Assembly (NCBI GenBank): GCA_023053575.1
Contig: JAKZAP010000003.1
Location: 2,580,561 to 2,644,560 of the forward strand
Length of the DNA: 64,000 nucleotides
DNA from: Branchinecta lynchi
Taxonomy: Eukaryota; Arthropoda; Branchiopoda; Anostraca; Branchinectidae
Reading direction: 5' to 3'
Positions within the stretch are counted from its first letter, which is position 1. Each line of letters opens with the position of its first letter. Positions 12,020 through 21,357 of this stretch are shown here, piece after piece. The position numbers and the translations under genes are program-made. The notes beneath the pieces were generated by a model, which worked only from the letters and a program-made list of their open reading frames with translations, was not told where the DNA came from and made no database searches.

Positions 12020-12215
12020 GAATGCGTTGATGACTATCTCTCCCGATGCATAATCTTTGGCTTCTCCGGGTATCTAGCGGAAGAAAGGCAGAAGTGGTGT
12101 CACAGCTGCTGCTAAAGATCGCGGTGATTGATTGACACAGGATTTGAGTCGTTGAGTTTAAGTCGTACGGACACGCTTACTCCTTCTTCCTGAGGATCCG
12201 TGGCGTGTCATATAG
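12020..12215 (+). repeat. Interspersed repeat of about 190 bp (family R190), copy 1
   Basis: Runs from GATGACTATCTC through CGGAAGAAAGGCAGAAGTGG and GATTTGAGTCGTT to ACGGACACGCTTACTCC and CTTCCTGAGGATC. Matches the complement of 61905-62105 over nearly its full length and the complement of 42735-42890 over part. Size and lack of coding potential fit a SINE or a structured RNA-derived repeat; I see no clear tRNA A/B boxes. Confidence 0.6.
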
Positions 12216-12677
12216 AGTATTTGACCTGGACAATCCATAATGAACCCATGAAGTCTGCACGTGTAGTAAGCCATCTTGACGACCTAGGCTATCCTAACTT
12301 CGATGACTGTATCTATGGACACTTACCACCTTCTGCCCAGCCAACTACACCCCTTGCCATAACATTAGGCTGAGAGTGCTTCTTCACATACAAAGAAGAT
12401 ACAAATATAGTCGTCGTAACAAGCATATCACTCAATAATTCCTAACCGGACGGCTTTGAATTGTCACAAAGGGTCCAGTATTTGTTATGTTATTTACGGA
12501 TGTGGTCCTAAAAGGTTTCAGAGAGAATAAAATGTGTACAACAGACTGGCAACGAGTCTTCCCTTCATTACGCCAGATAATGAACTCCTTCAGTTTGTTG
12601 CTTCGCTTTGACTTCATTAGCGGTGAAAAAGTAAACCAATGTGGTGTAAGACTGATAGAAATATCCGGACAAGCATG

Positions 12678-13295
12678 CACTGTAAAAAGTTTCTCCGTCT
12701 AAATATTAAAGTTAAAGGCACAGAAGACTTGACTACGCAACTTTCGGCCATCAGAGCGACCTGGGGGGCTTAGATAAAGATACCAGAGCTTACTGTCACC
12801 AGGACCCCCCTTCTTTGTTATCTCGAATCCCCTTCTCAGTGTTGCCGAAGCTAGCTGGCAGGCCTTGCCCCTTATGCACTATAGTTATGCACTTATGTGC
12901 TGTAAAAGTTCGCCTTTGGTCGTGTTTCGGCCATAGTATCGGGACAGTAGTCAAGAGGTCGTGCGTTCGATTCCTACTCCCGGCACACAAACCTTTTGCT
13001 TTTTCCTCTACTAACTCAAAAGTCGAATTCTCGAAAAACTGACCGGAAACTGCAATGGTCGTAACGAGAATTTTTCTTACTCTCAATATCGACTCGGGGT
13101 ACATTCTTGATATGTCAGCTAGCTCCCCGAGTCACGTTTGAGTCAAGTTTTCTGTTCCTTTAACTGCAGTGTTTGCTAGTCAGATTCATCTTATCTCTAT
13201 TTGGTATTAATCTTGTCTGCGTAGAGATAACAATAATCCGAGTAGCAAATACTGCAGTTAACTTTAATCTTTATAAGGAAGAACTTTTTACAGTG
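12678..13295. mobile_element. CACTGT-ended MITE carrying a nested TTAA element
   Basis: The left end is CACTGTAAAAAGTTTCTCC and the right end is the complement, GAAGAACTTTTTACAGTG, giving inverted termini of about 18 bp. The inner right part (AATCCGAGTAGCAAATACTGCAG) matches the right part of the copies at 2846-2888 and 20440-20480. The host element is split by the TTAA-bounded insertion 12712-13163. Confidence 0.7.
12712..13163 (+). mobile_element. TTAA family F3, short copy
   Basis: Bounded by TTAA on both sides (12712-12715 and 13160-13163). Inverted termini: left TTAAAGGCACAGAAGACTTG, right, read on the complement, TTAAAGGAACAGAAAACTTG. TTAA duplications are typical of the piggyBac and Kolobok superfamilies. 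Inside, at about 12930-12990, is a tRNA-like 3' half (GTTCGATTCC box) that may be a fossil tRNA sequence. No transposase is encoded, so it is non-autonomous. Confidence 0.75.
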
Positions 13296-13325
13296 TGCCT
13301 ATTCTGTAAGAAGAGAGAATCGATA

Positions 13326-14354
13326 TTAAAGGAACAGAAAACTTGACTCAAACTTGACTCGGGGAGATAGCTGACATATCAAGAATGTACCCTGAGTCGA
13401 TATCGAGAGTAAGAAAAATTCTCGTTACAACCATTGCAGTTTCCGAGAATCAGACTTTTGAGTTGGTAGAAAACAAAGCAAAAGGTTTGTGTGCCAGGAG
13501 TAGGAATCGAACATACGACCTCTTGACTACTATCCCGATGTGTTAATCAACACGGCCAAAGGCGAGCTTTTAAAGTTCAATGGGCCTGCTTACCCCCTAG
13601 CTCAGCAGCTTTTCCGACAGTGATATTTCAAAGCGTAATATTTTGGGCCAGTACATGCTCAATTTACTAGCTTGGACAAAGATAAAAGTGATGTTTCTTA
13701 TAGCGCTTAGTAGATCTTTATTTTATGCATAACTCAGCTTGTCTAATTTGTTTTTGAATGATTTTTGTAGCTATGTTATTTTTTATAAACTTATTGCATA
13801 TTTTGGTACATTTTACAAAGCAAGTTAATCAAGCTTCACTCCACATAGAAAAACTTTTAATAGGCACTTAAAAAATGGAATTTCTGATGACACGCTAGAA
13901 CAATCAGGTAAACTGCATCTGCGGCTTGACTTATTGGTGACATTTCAGATATATCCTTTTCTATCAAGCGTTGCTGGGAGTTTTTGAATTTCCTGCCACG
14001 ATATCCAGCTCCTAAGATTTGGATCGCCGAAATGCCAGAGAGGTGAAGACAAGGGATAACAAGAAAACGGCCGATTTTCGTAGCGCCTTCTAAAGGAAGT
14101 CGGAAATGTTTATTTGTGAAGCATTTAATACAAAATAAAGCATTAGAAGTGTCCATTGTGCTTTAAAGTGCATAATTACAGTGCATGAAGGGGCAAGGGC
14201 CTGCCAGGTAGCTTTGGGAACACTAAGGACAGGGTTCGAGATAACAAATAAAGGGGGGGGGGGGTCCTGTCGACGATAAGTCACTGTATCTTTAGCTAAG
14301 CCCCCTGGTCGGTTTGATGGCCGAAAGTTACGTAGTCAAGTTTTGTGCCTTTAA
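13326..14354 (-). mobile_element. TTAA family F3, long copy, inverted relative to its neighbour
   Basis: Begins TTAAAGGAACAGAAAACTTG (13326) and ends with the complement of TTAAAGGCACAAAACTTGAC (14354), so it has the same two termini as the copy at 12712-13163 in opposite orientation. Both end regions (13326-13570 and 14150-14354) match the short copy. About 580 bases in the middle (13571-14150) are specific to this copy. A minus-strand frame of 99 residues there (13857-14156) shows no recognisable transposase. Confidence 0.7.
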
Positions 14355-14811
14355 GAGACCCAAATTAAGAGGAATTCAGACAAACTAAATGCATTCTCTA
14401 TCTGTCTATATATTTCCGAGGCGGATACTCTTTATCGTGCTTTATGGATATCTCGTGAGGAACAAGCACCGTTCTAATGTTTATTATCCTTTCGAGTTCC
14501 AAGACGATAATGGCTCTAGTGTAGGAAACATTTGTTACAGAACAAGTCGCCACTGGAGAAAATGGGCAAACCTTAAAATCGCACCTTCAATATACGCCGA
14601 AGAGATAGATACTATGAACGAGAGTAGATGGTGGACATAGTAGATGGTGGGCACCCCCCCCCCCCCCTCCATTCATAGGCATGCCCAGCCAACCACAGGC
14701 ACGTGCCTAACATTGCCATTCACACCCATGCCTTGGCACACATTTTGGGCCAGGTGCGGACTTATAGGCTCTAGAACACCTGTGTAACCTAGGCGCGTGC
14801 CTAACAAGACC
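14355..14811. other. No gene recognised; C-tract
   Basis: Plus-strand frame 14389-14640 (83 residues) has no motif, and its last part resembles 16090-16150 (repeated ACGCCGAAGAGATAGATA-like words). A C run lies at 14655-14668. Confidence 0.4.
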
Positions 14812-16050
14812 AAAGGTTTCGATGGGATCCCAAAAATGTAATATTTACAGACAATCGGTTCTTGTAGCGATCCAATGGTAATCATCGGAGAAGACGAAGT
14901 TCAAATATGGATTCAGCATGTGAGTTTACCCCTATAGCCTGCGTCATGTCTACGTCTGTCATGTCAGCGTATCTCCATACCATCCATATCTCCATAATCA
15001 ACTTCACATAAAACTTCAACTTTTAACAAATTTTCCGATTTCAGCAGGATATGTAGTGAAATGTTTCCAGGTATAAAATGATGGTCATACACGAATTCAG
15101 CGTGCCTTCTTACCCGTAAATTGAACACCTCATGAAATTCATATACAACTTTACTTGTCCGGCGACAAAATAATTTTCAATCTTTGGATTCAGCATGTCT
15201 CACTATCCTTAAATCGAACCTCTCAATCAATCAATCAATAATTTTATTAACCCGTATAAAAATGGCACAGAACATGCCCATACGGAGTATATGAAAAACA
15301 ATAAAGGAAAGAAAAAGATGAGACTAAACTAAGCGAAATGACTATACAAACGCACTATAATACGGATGGCACCTGTCTAGAGAAGAATCAAACTCGGCAC
15401 GGCGTTGGGCCACAGCCACAAACGGATCAGTAACGCCGTAAAGCTGCGTAACTTTGCGGTTACGAGCCCATGGGGGAAGGCCGAGTAGGTACTTAGCATA
15501 TTTATAAAACAATTTACGAATGTAATCAACTTCTAATCAACTTCAGATTAATCTTTTATTTTTGACAAACTTTCCGGTTTTGGCCGGATTCCGGCCGATC
15601 TAATTGTCCGACAAGGTATCATTTTCATATTCGGATTCAGCATGTCTCCTTACCCTTAAATCGGATATCTAATCAACTTCAGATAAAACTTTTACTTTAA
15701 CAAACTTTCCGGTTTTAGCCGGATTCCGGGTGAACTACTTGTCCGGCGAGAAAATGGTTTTCATATTCGTGTTCAGCATATCGTCTTACCACATAATCAA
15801 CTATTTCATTAGCTATAGACTATTTAGCCTCTTAATTTGAAACCCCTCCCCCTCCCCTGAATATGCAGCTATCGGGCCCATCTACGAACTCGACCTTTCC
15901 CTTGAACCAAACAGTCCTCATACAAAGTTTCATCAAAATATCTCATTCCCTTCGAAAGTTATCGTGTTGACAGACGGACGGACGGACGGACAGACGGACA
16001 ACTTTTGCGATGTCATAGGTATCCCTCCACTAGGGTTTTGGGATCCCAAA
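14812..16050 (+). mobile_element. GGGATCCC-family element with nested LINE fragment
   Basis: Starts CCAAAGGTTTCGAT then GGGATCCCAAAA, and ends AGGGTTTTGGGATCCCAAAA. Internal CCGGATTCCGG subrepeats and the (GACG)n run at 15973-15998 match the copy at 3245-4251. An inverted LINE fragment (15225-15530) lies within one of the subrepeats. Confidence 0.75.
15225..15530 (-). mobile_element. LINE 3' end (RT C-terminal remnant and tail)
   Basis: On the minus strand the translation includes KYAKYLLGLPPWARN, KVTQLYGVTDPF and QRRAEFD, a pattern common at the C-terminal end of non-LTR retrotransposon ORF2. It is followed by CTCCGTATGGGC, an AATAAAATT signal and (TGAT)n at the 3' end. Same tail type as 42530-42615. 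Heavily truncated, as is usual for LINE copies. Confidence 0.7.
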
Positions 16051-16221
16051 AACCTGTGCTTGGCTAAGCATGCTTGTGACCGCGGTTAGAATCGCTCCTT
16101 CAATGTACGTCCAAGAGATAAATAGGATGAATGAGAATAGATGGTCTGGAAAGTTTTGCGGGATACAAAATTTAGCATTATTCTATTGTAATCTCCACAT
16201 GCAGAGCAACCATCAAGTTTC

Positions 16222-16850
16222 GGTAACGTCCCAGTGAAGTTATTACAAGTTACGATGATAAGAGGAGGGGCGATCGCCGTACTGTGCAAGTTATGACGCT
16301 CTCTAGAACAAAAATAATAACTACGCGAACATACGTCATCACTCTTACGGGAGTTCCTGCAGAACCGATCGTTACTATCACTTATGATGCTCGCGACCAT
16401 CATAAAAGGTAGCGTTCCTGTGAAGTTATTACAAGTTACGATGATAAGAGGATGGGCGAGCGCCGTATCGTGGTAGTTATCACTCTTTCTGGAATCACTC
16501 TTACGGGAGTTCCCGCAGAACCGATAATTATTATCACTTATGATGCTCGTGACCATCATAAGTAAATTGTAACGATCGTTACAGTCCTGGAACAAAAATA
16601 ATTTGTGGGAGGAGCCAATTTACTTATTACGGCGGGCTCTCGAACGGCAATAATAAAAAGAATAGCAACGATCGTAACTAATAATAAGTCGCTGGAACGC
16701 TACCTAAGTAAATAGTAACGATCATAACAGTCGTGGAATGAAAATAATAAGTGGGAGGATTCAATTTACTTATTACGGCAGGCTCTGGAACGGCAATAAT
16801 AACAAAAATAGTAACGATCGTAACTAATAATACGTCGCTGGAACGCTACC
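16222..16850. mobile_element. GGTAGCG element: overlapping or tandem copies with inverted ends
   Basis: Left-type termini GGTAACGTCC (16222) and GGTAGCGTTCC (16408) face two right-type termini GGAACGCTACC (16694-16704 and 16840-16850). The left halves are followed by GTGAAGTTATTACAAG and the right halves are preceded by the related complement. The internal palindrome GTAACGATCGTTAC and near copies recur at 16570, 16661, 16718 and 16811. A non-autonomous DNA element is inferred. The 169-residue minus-strand frame is a product of these repeats. Confidence 0.65.
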
Positions 16851-16929
16851 TTAGTTCATGTCAGCCCTCCCTCCCCCCCCCCCCCCCCTCATAAGACTGT
16901 TCAGATAATGTACGCCAAAGGGATAAATA

Positions 16930-17212
16930 GTTTGTTTGAGATTGAATGCTTCTTCTTTTCTAAGCATCCTCCATGTCCAGTCCATTTCAGTCCTCATTCA
17001 CAGGACTACACTTTTACAACTTTTAGGACAAAAACAAACTTTGCTTCTTATTAATCGGTTTCTGCACGACGCGTCATATGAGTTAAAATATTGTACTGCG
17101 TGTTGTTGTTTTTTGTTTTTTTCTCTTCTTTTCTATTTTGTTTACTCCGTCTAGGTCCTCTCGGTCCAATTTAGATGGGAAATAAATTGTTTCATTCATT
17201 CATTCATAACCG
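16930..17212 (+). mobile_element. LINE 3' end fragment with CATT tail
   Basis: T-rich segment, TTTACTCCG, CAATTTAGATGGG, AATAAATTG and (CATT)n. The same order of signals occurs at 2760-2846 and 42530-42615. No clear RT residues remain. Confidence 0.5.
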
Positions 17213-17529
17213 ACCAACAGGATGCGAGATCCGATTTTTGTGTTCAAACTCTGAAGCCTTGAAGCTCTTTTCTCCAAGGAAACTCTTTTTTCCAAAAATG
17301 TGATTACACAAACAAGAAAGAGCCAGACTTGCCTTTCCAGCAACTGACATGCCAAAATAATTACCAAACACCGATAATTTAGACTCGAAGTCTAAAGTCC
17401 CATATCTTCCAATTCTAATTCTTTTGTTTTATCTCTCCATCCAGAGCCTGTTCTATCCTACCAAGAACTTTTTCTTGATCCTACTTACCGTAGGTATTAC
17501 GCATGACGTCACCAACGACGTCACAGCAT
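17213..17529. other. No gene recognised (intronic)
   Basis: Unique-looking sequence between a LINE tail and a truncated GGGATCCC element; nothing I can support. Confidence 0.4.
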
Positions 17530-18050
17530 GTTTCACTATCCTTAAATCGAACCTCTAATCAACTTCAGATTAATCTTTTATTTTTGACAAACTTTCCGGT
17601 TTTGGCCGGATTCCGGCCGATATACTTGACCGACAAGAAAATCATTTTCATATTCGGATTCAGCATGTCTCCTTACCCCTAAATGGAATATCTAATCAAC
17701 TTCAGATAAAACTTTTACTTTTAACAAACTTTCCGGTTTTAGACGGGTTTCGGGTGAACTACTTGTCCGGCGAGAAAATGGTTTTCATATTCGTGTTCAG
17801 CATGTCGTCATACACCGTAATCAACTATCTCATTAGGTTTTAAAAAATATTTAGTTCACCCTTTCTTTTGAAACCCCTCCCCTCCCCTAAATATGCAGCT
17901 ATCGGGCCCATCTACGAACTCGACCTTTCCCTTGACCCGAGTTTCATCAAAATATCTCATGTCCTTCGAGAGTTATCGTGCTGACAGACGGACGGACAAC
18001 TTTTGCGATGTCATTGGTATCCCTCCACTTACATTTTGGGATCCCAAAAA
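17530..18050 (+). mobile_element. GGGATCCC-family element, 5'-truncated
   Basis: Carries two CCGGATTCCGG subrepeats, TTCAGCATGTC phrases, AAGTTTCATCAAAATATCTC, a short GACG run (17986-17998), GATGTCATTGGTATCCCTC and the end ATTTTGGGATCCCAAAA. Its right end lies only 73 bp from channel exon 2, inside intron 2 of that gene. Confidence 0.7.
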
Positions 18051-18122
18051 CGACTCTCCATTTGACTCCAGAGTTATTTTACTCTGGGCAACACTATGCG
18101 ACTAGCTCTTCTACTTACTCAC

Positions 18123-18278
18123 CTATAAGGGCGATCACAACCACTGAGAAGTAGAAAGCCCCGGCAAATTTCCATTGGGGTCCTGCTTTGTGGGGCTTGC
18201 TTTCGATCAAAACCGTTTTCACTATCTCGTAATCCGTCTCAGTCATGTTATACTGCTTCATAAGTCTTGCCTTTGTTT
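18123..18278 (-). CDS. KCNK3/9-like: TASK-type two-pore K+ channel, exon 2 (M1-P1 linker, P1)
   Basis: Second coding exon, minus strand: acceptor TTTTTCCAG before 18278, donor G/GTGAGT after 18123. It completes the Glu codon begun in exon 1 (E43) and ends one base into Gly95. Key residues are YNMTETD (an N-glycosylation sequon at N53, the same position as in vertebrate TASK), SKPHKAGPQWKFAGAFYF (pore helix 1, family-diagnostic) and then VVVIALIG. Numbering matches human TASK-1 without gaps, so filter positions 92-97 read A-L-I-G-Y-G where the family has T-T-I-G-Y-G. The intron inside the first GYG is at the position conserved in K2P genes. The missing Thr93 is the odd point. I see no stop or frame break, so I read it as a real coding exon, and no alternative exon with a normal filter is visible in either intron. 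Confidence 0.93.
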
Positions 18279-18344
18279 CTGGAAAAAAAAAGGAACTTTA
18301 AATGACTATTCAAAAGACTACAGGCGTTGTTCCGCAATTCTACC

Positions 18345-18577
18345 CGATGAAAAAAATGTGTAATAATAAAGAGTACTATTATTTAATGTGCCTCAGACTG
18401 GGCCAATCTTAAGTAGTAGTATCCCAGTAGCATCCTGTCTTGTTAATAGTAGCATGCAGTAGAATACAGTAACACGGTAACCTAGAAGTAGAAACATGTA
18501 GTAGCATCAATTAGTACTCCATGCTTCTTTTTAGTACAACTTCATACTACTATTCTGAGATAAATTTGTCATCGGGT
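18345..18577. mobile_element. CCCGATGA-ended MITE, copy 1
   Basis: Left end CCCGATGAAAAAAATGTG, right end GATAAATTTGTCATCGGG, so the termini are inverted. Both flanks carry TA next to the ends. The interior is rich in AGTAGTA/TACTACT words and matches 57678-57984 and 58217-58508. Confidence 0.65.
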
Positions 18578-18794
18578 ACAAAGAGACTTTGGCTCCAGTG
18601 TTGCCAGATCGTGGTAAAAGAAAAAGGCCACAGCCTTTGAAAAATACGCAAGAAAAGTCTATACCTCCCAAGATCTCAGTGACTATCAACACGGACCCCC
18701 ACAAAATTTTCCGGACTTCGGTCGCGACGATCCCAACGTCGTACAAACAGTCGACTTTTCTGAAAAACAATAAATTTTCCAGAAAAACATACGG
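18578..18794. other. Short spacer between elements
   Basis: Intron 1 of the channel gene. A 75-residue plus-strand frame runs through it into the next repeat without any motif. Confidence 0.35.
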
Positions 18795-19840
18795 TTTTCG
18801 GGATCCCAAAACGTAAGCGGAGGGATACCTATGACATCGCAAAAGTTGTCCGTCTGTCCGTCCGTCCGTCCGTCTGTCTGTCCGTCCGTCCGTCCGGCCG
18901 GCCGGCCGGCCGGCTGTTAGCACGATAACTCTCGAAGGGGTTGAGATATTTTGATCAAACTTGGCATGAGGACTCTTAAGTACAAAGTACAGGTCAAGTT
19001 CGAAGACCGTCTATGTAGCTGTATATTTAAGGGTGGGGGAGGGATTTGAAATTAAGGGACAAAAAAAAATTAAAAGCTTATAAAATAGTCGGATTAGGGG
19101 TAAGGAGACATGCTGAATCCGAATATGAAATTTATTTTCTCGACGGACAAATAGTTCACCCAGAATCCGGCGAAAACCGGAAAATCTGTGAAAACTTATA
19201 TGAAGTTGATTGGAGGTTCGATGTAGGGGCAAGGAAACGTGCTGAGTCCGCATAGGAAAATTATTTTCTCGCCGGACAATTAGTTAGGCCGGAATCCGGC
19301 CACAACCGGAGAATTTGTTCAAAGTAAAAGTTTGATTTACATTTGATAAGATGTTCGATTTGCGGGTAAGTAGACATACTGAATTCGCATATGACAATCA
19401 TTTTCTCACCGGACGTATAGATCGCTCGGAATCCGGCTGAAACCGGAAAATTCGTTAAAAGTAAAAGTTAATTTGAAGTTGATTAGAGGTTGGATGTAGG
19501 GGTAAGGAGACAGGCTGAATTCGTTTTTGAGCTTTATTTTTTCATTGGACAAGCAGTTCCGGAATTCCGCCGAAACCGGAAAAAGGCAGAAGTAAGGCAG
19601 GAAGTTTCGATCTGCTTCGTAAAAATAGATACGACTTAAAGGGGTAAACAAACATACTGAATGAAAAATCTGAACTTGGTTTACTCATATGATTAGCTAT
19701 TTGGACTTAATCAGTTTCTAAATTTCAATATCAAAAGTGTTCAAGGAGTCTGGGGAAGATTGGATTTGGCCTAGACAAGACCCAATTGTGTGGATCAAAT
19801 TCAAACTTTTGGGATCCCATCGAAACCTTTGGTCTTGTTT
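18795..19840 (-). mobile_element. GGGATCCC-family element, inverted, near full length
   Basis: Mirror image of 3245-4251: GGGATCCCAAAACGT, GAGGGATACCTATGACATCGC, a long (GTCC)n/(GGCC)n run at 18848-18912, GATCAAACTTGGCATGAGG, then four CCGG-containing subrepeats and finally TTTTGGGATCCCATCG with GAAACCTTTGGTCTTG. The most expanded tetranucleotide run of any copy here, including five GGCC units. No coding capacity. Confidence 0.75.
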
Positions 19841-20365
19841 GTGAAGATAGTTAATTTTTCACATCACGCCAAAAAATACACGAGTTAAAAATAAAAACAA
19901 CCGTGTTTTACGCGACACGCCAGTTGCAAAAATATTTACGCCATTGTCTGACAAAATCCGCCAGGTTTGACGTAAAATCCGCGAATCTGGCAATACTGTG
20001 TGGCTCAGCTATGGATCCAAACAGTGTTGTGTGGCCCACAAGTCTGTTCCTCTACCAACAAGTTTTCTGTGGTTCGCTTTTGACAAAAAACTCTCGAGAT
20101 AATTTTCGATTGGGTGGATTTTTGAATATGCGGGAAATTCAAATTAAAGTCAAATTAGCTTACAGTTCTAACAGTAGTTTAGCTACTCAGTCACGCAGAT
20201 TGACATAACTACGGATCATTCTAGTAAACAATTGGAAATGCATCAGCCTGACTGAGATTTTCTCTGTATTTTATTTTTGTTTTCATGCTTTATAAGCAAC
20301 CGCAAAAAAAAAACAGAAAAAATGCCTTTCCGTGAGTTTCAACTTTTGAGTAGAGTGTATACCAC
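19841..20365. other. No gene recognised; old repeats
   Basis: 19985-20060 shares GTGGCTC and GTGGCCCACAAGT with 3060-3105. A 101-residue plus-strand frame (19903-20208) has no motif. Confidence 0.4.
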
Positions 20366-20485
20366 ACTGTAAAAAGTTTCTCCGAATACTGGGTTAAGAT
20401 TAATCCGAATTAGGGGTAATCTTATCTCAATAAAGACAAGATTAATCCCAGTAGCAAATACTGCAAGATTTTTTTACTGAGCACA
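20366..20485. mobile_element. CACTGT-ended MITE, uninterrupted copy
   Basis: CACTGTAAAAAGTTTCTCC at the left, a centre with two opposed GATTAATCC words (so it folds on itself), then CCAGTAGCAAATACTGCAAG and a decayed right end TTTTTTTACTGAG. It splits an older repeat whose halves are at 20320-20365 and 20486-20560. Only 120 bp, the likely compact form of the family. Confidence 0.6.
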
Positions 20486-20743
20486 CACAACTTTTTCCGT
20501 GACAGACACTCACGATGTGTGGGACACAAATAGGCCGCGGAAAAACTTCTCATGTGTGAGGCAAACCAACAACGTCAACAAAAGGTTCTCCGAACTGGAA
20601 CAGGAAGACGGAACAGCAGGCTTCCTTCTTGTCTTTGTTAGACCTAAAAACCCTTCTAGAGCGGAAGCCAAATATAACTACACAAACCAGCAGTAAAACC
20701 AAACAACACATAGCTCCGACGTGAGAGGATATATCAAGTCAGG

Positions 20744-20992
20744 TTTTGGGGATCCCTAAACGCTGTGACGGGACACCTATATATCTTCGTAAAGTAAGTG
20801 AGTAGTTTATTTGTGACCCGCCATTTCGAAAAAGAAAATATTTTATTTATATAAATAAACATTTTAGAACATGAGTGACACCAGAACCAAATAGTGTGTT
20901 CCTTGGTGTTCCCTGGTACGGATTGATCTACAAACAGCGAAGTGTGTCTGCCAGTCTGTCTATCTGTTAGTATGAGAACTCTGGAATGAGTT
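20744..20992 (-). mobile_element. Decayed GGGATCCC-family fragment
   Basis: Starts TTTTGGGGATCCCTAAACG, later CACCTATATATCTTCG, GTCTGTCTATCTG and GAACTCTGGAATGAG followed by CAAACTTGG, in the same order as the inverted copy at 18795. An insertion with a LINE-like end (20795-20910, containing AATAAAC) breaks it. Confidence 0.5.
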
Positions 20993-21357
20993 AGGTAGGC
21001 TATCTTGTTCAAACTTGGTTTCATCTTCTTTGCGTCAAAAGCACAGGTCTTTCATAGATGGTACTGTAGTCCTAAATTTAGGGGTAAAACTTAAAGCTAA
21101 GGTTTGCTTCACGAGTGAGAGACATGCTGAATCACCATTATATGTTTGGCCCCTTACGATTGGAATTCGGCACACAAAAAAATCCTTGGCGCCGAAGCTT
21201 TCTGATTTAAGAAAAATGTATCTAGAGGTGTAATTTTGTCACTTCCCGAAATTTTGAGTAATAATAACCCTACCGTTATTACTCGAGTGGGCGTGTATAT
21301 AGACACATTTTAAGAACTGAGAAGGAGTCTGATTGTTTAAGTTACCTTTTTGTTTTT
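20993..21357. other. No gene recognised
   Basis: Short frames only; includes an inverted CGAGTGG/ACCGTTATTACTCGAG stretch near 21265-21290 of unknown meaning. Confidence 0.35.

Noticed and set aside
16086..16595. Minus-strand open frame of 169 codons
   Set aside because: Covers duplicated blocks of the GGTAGCG element; the peptide repeats itself because the DNA does.
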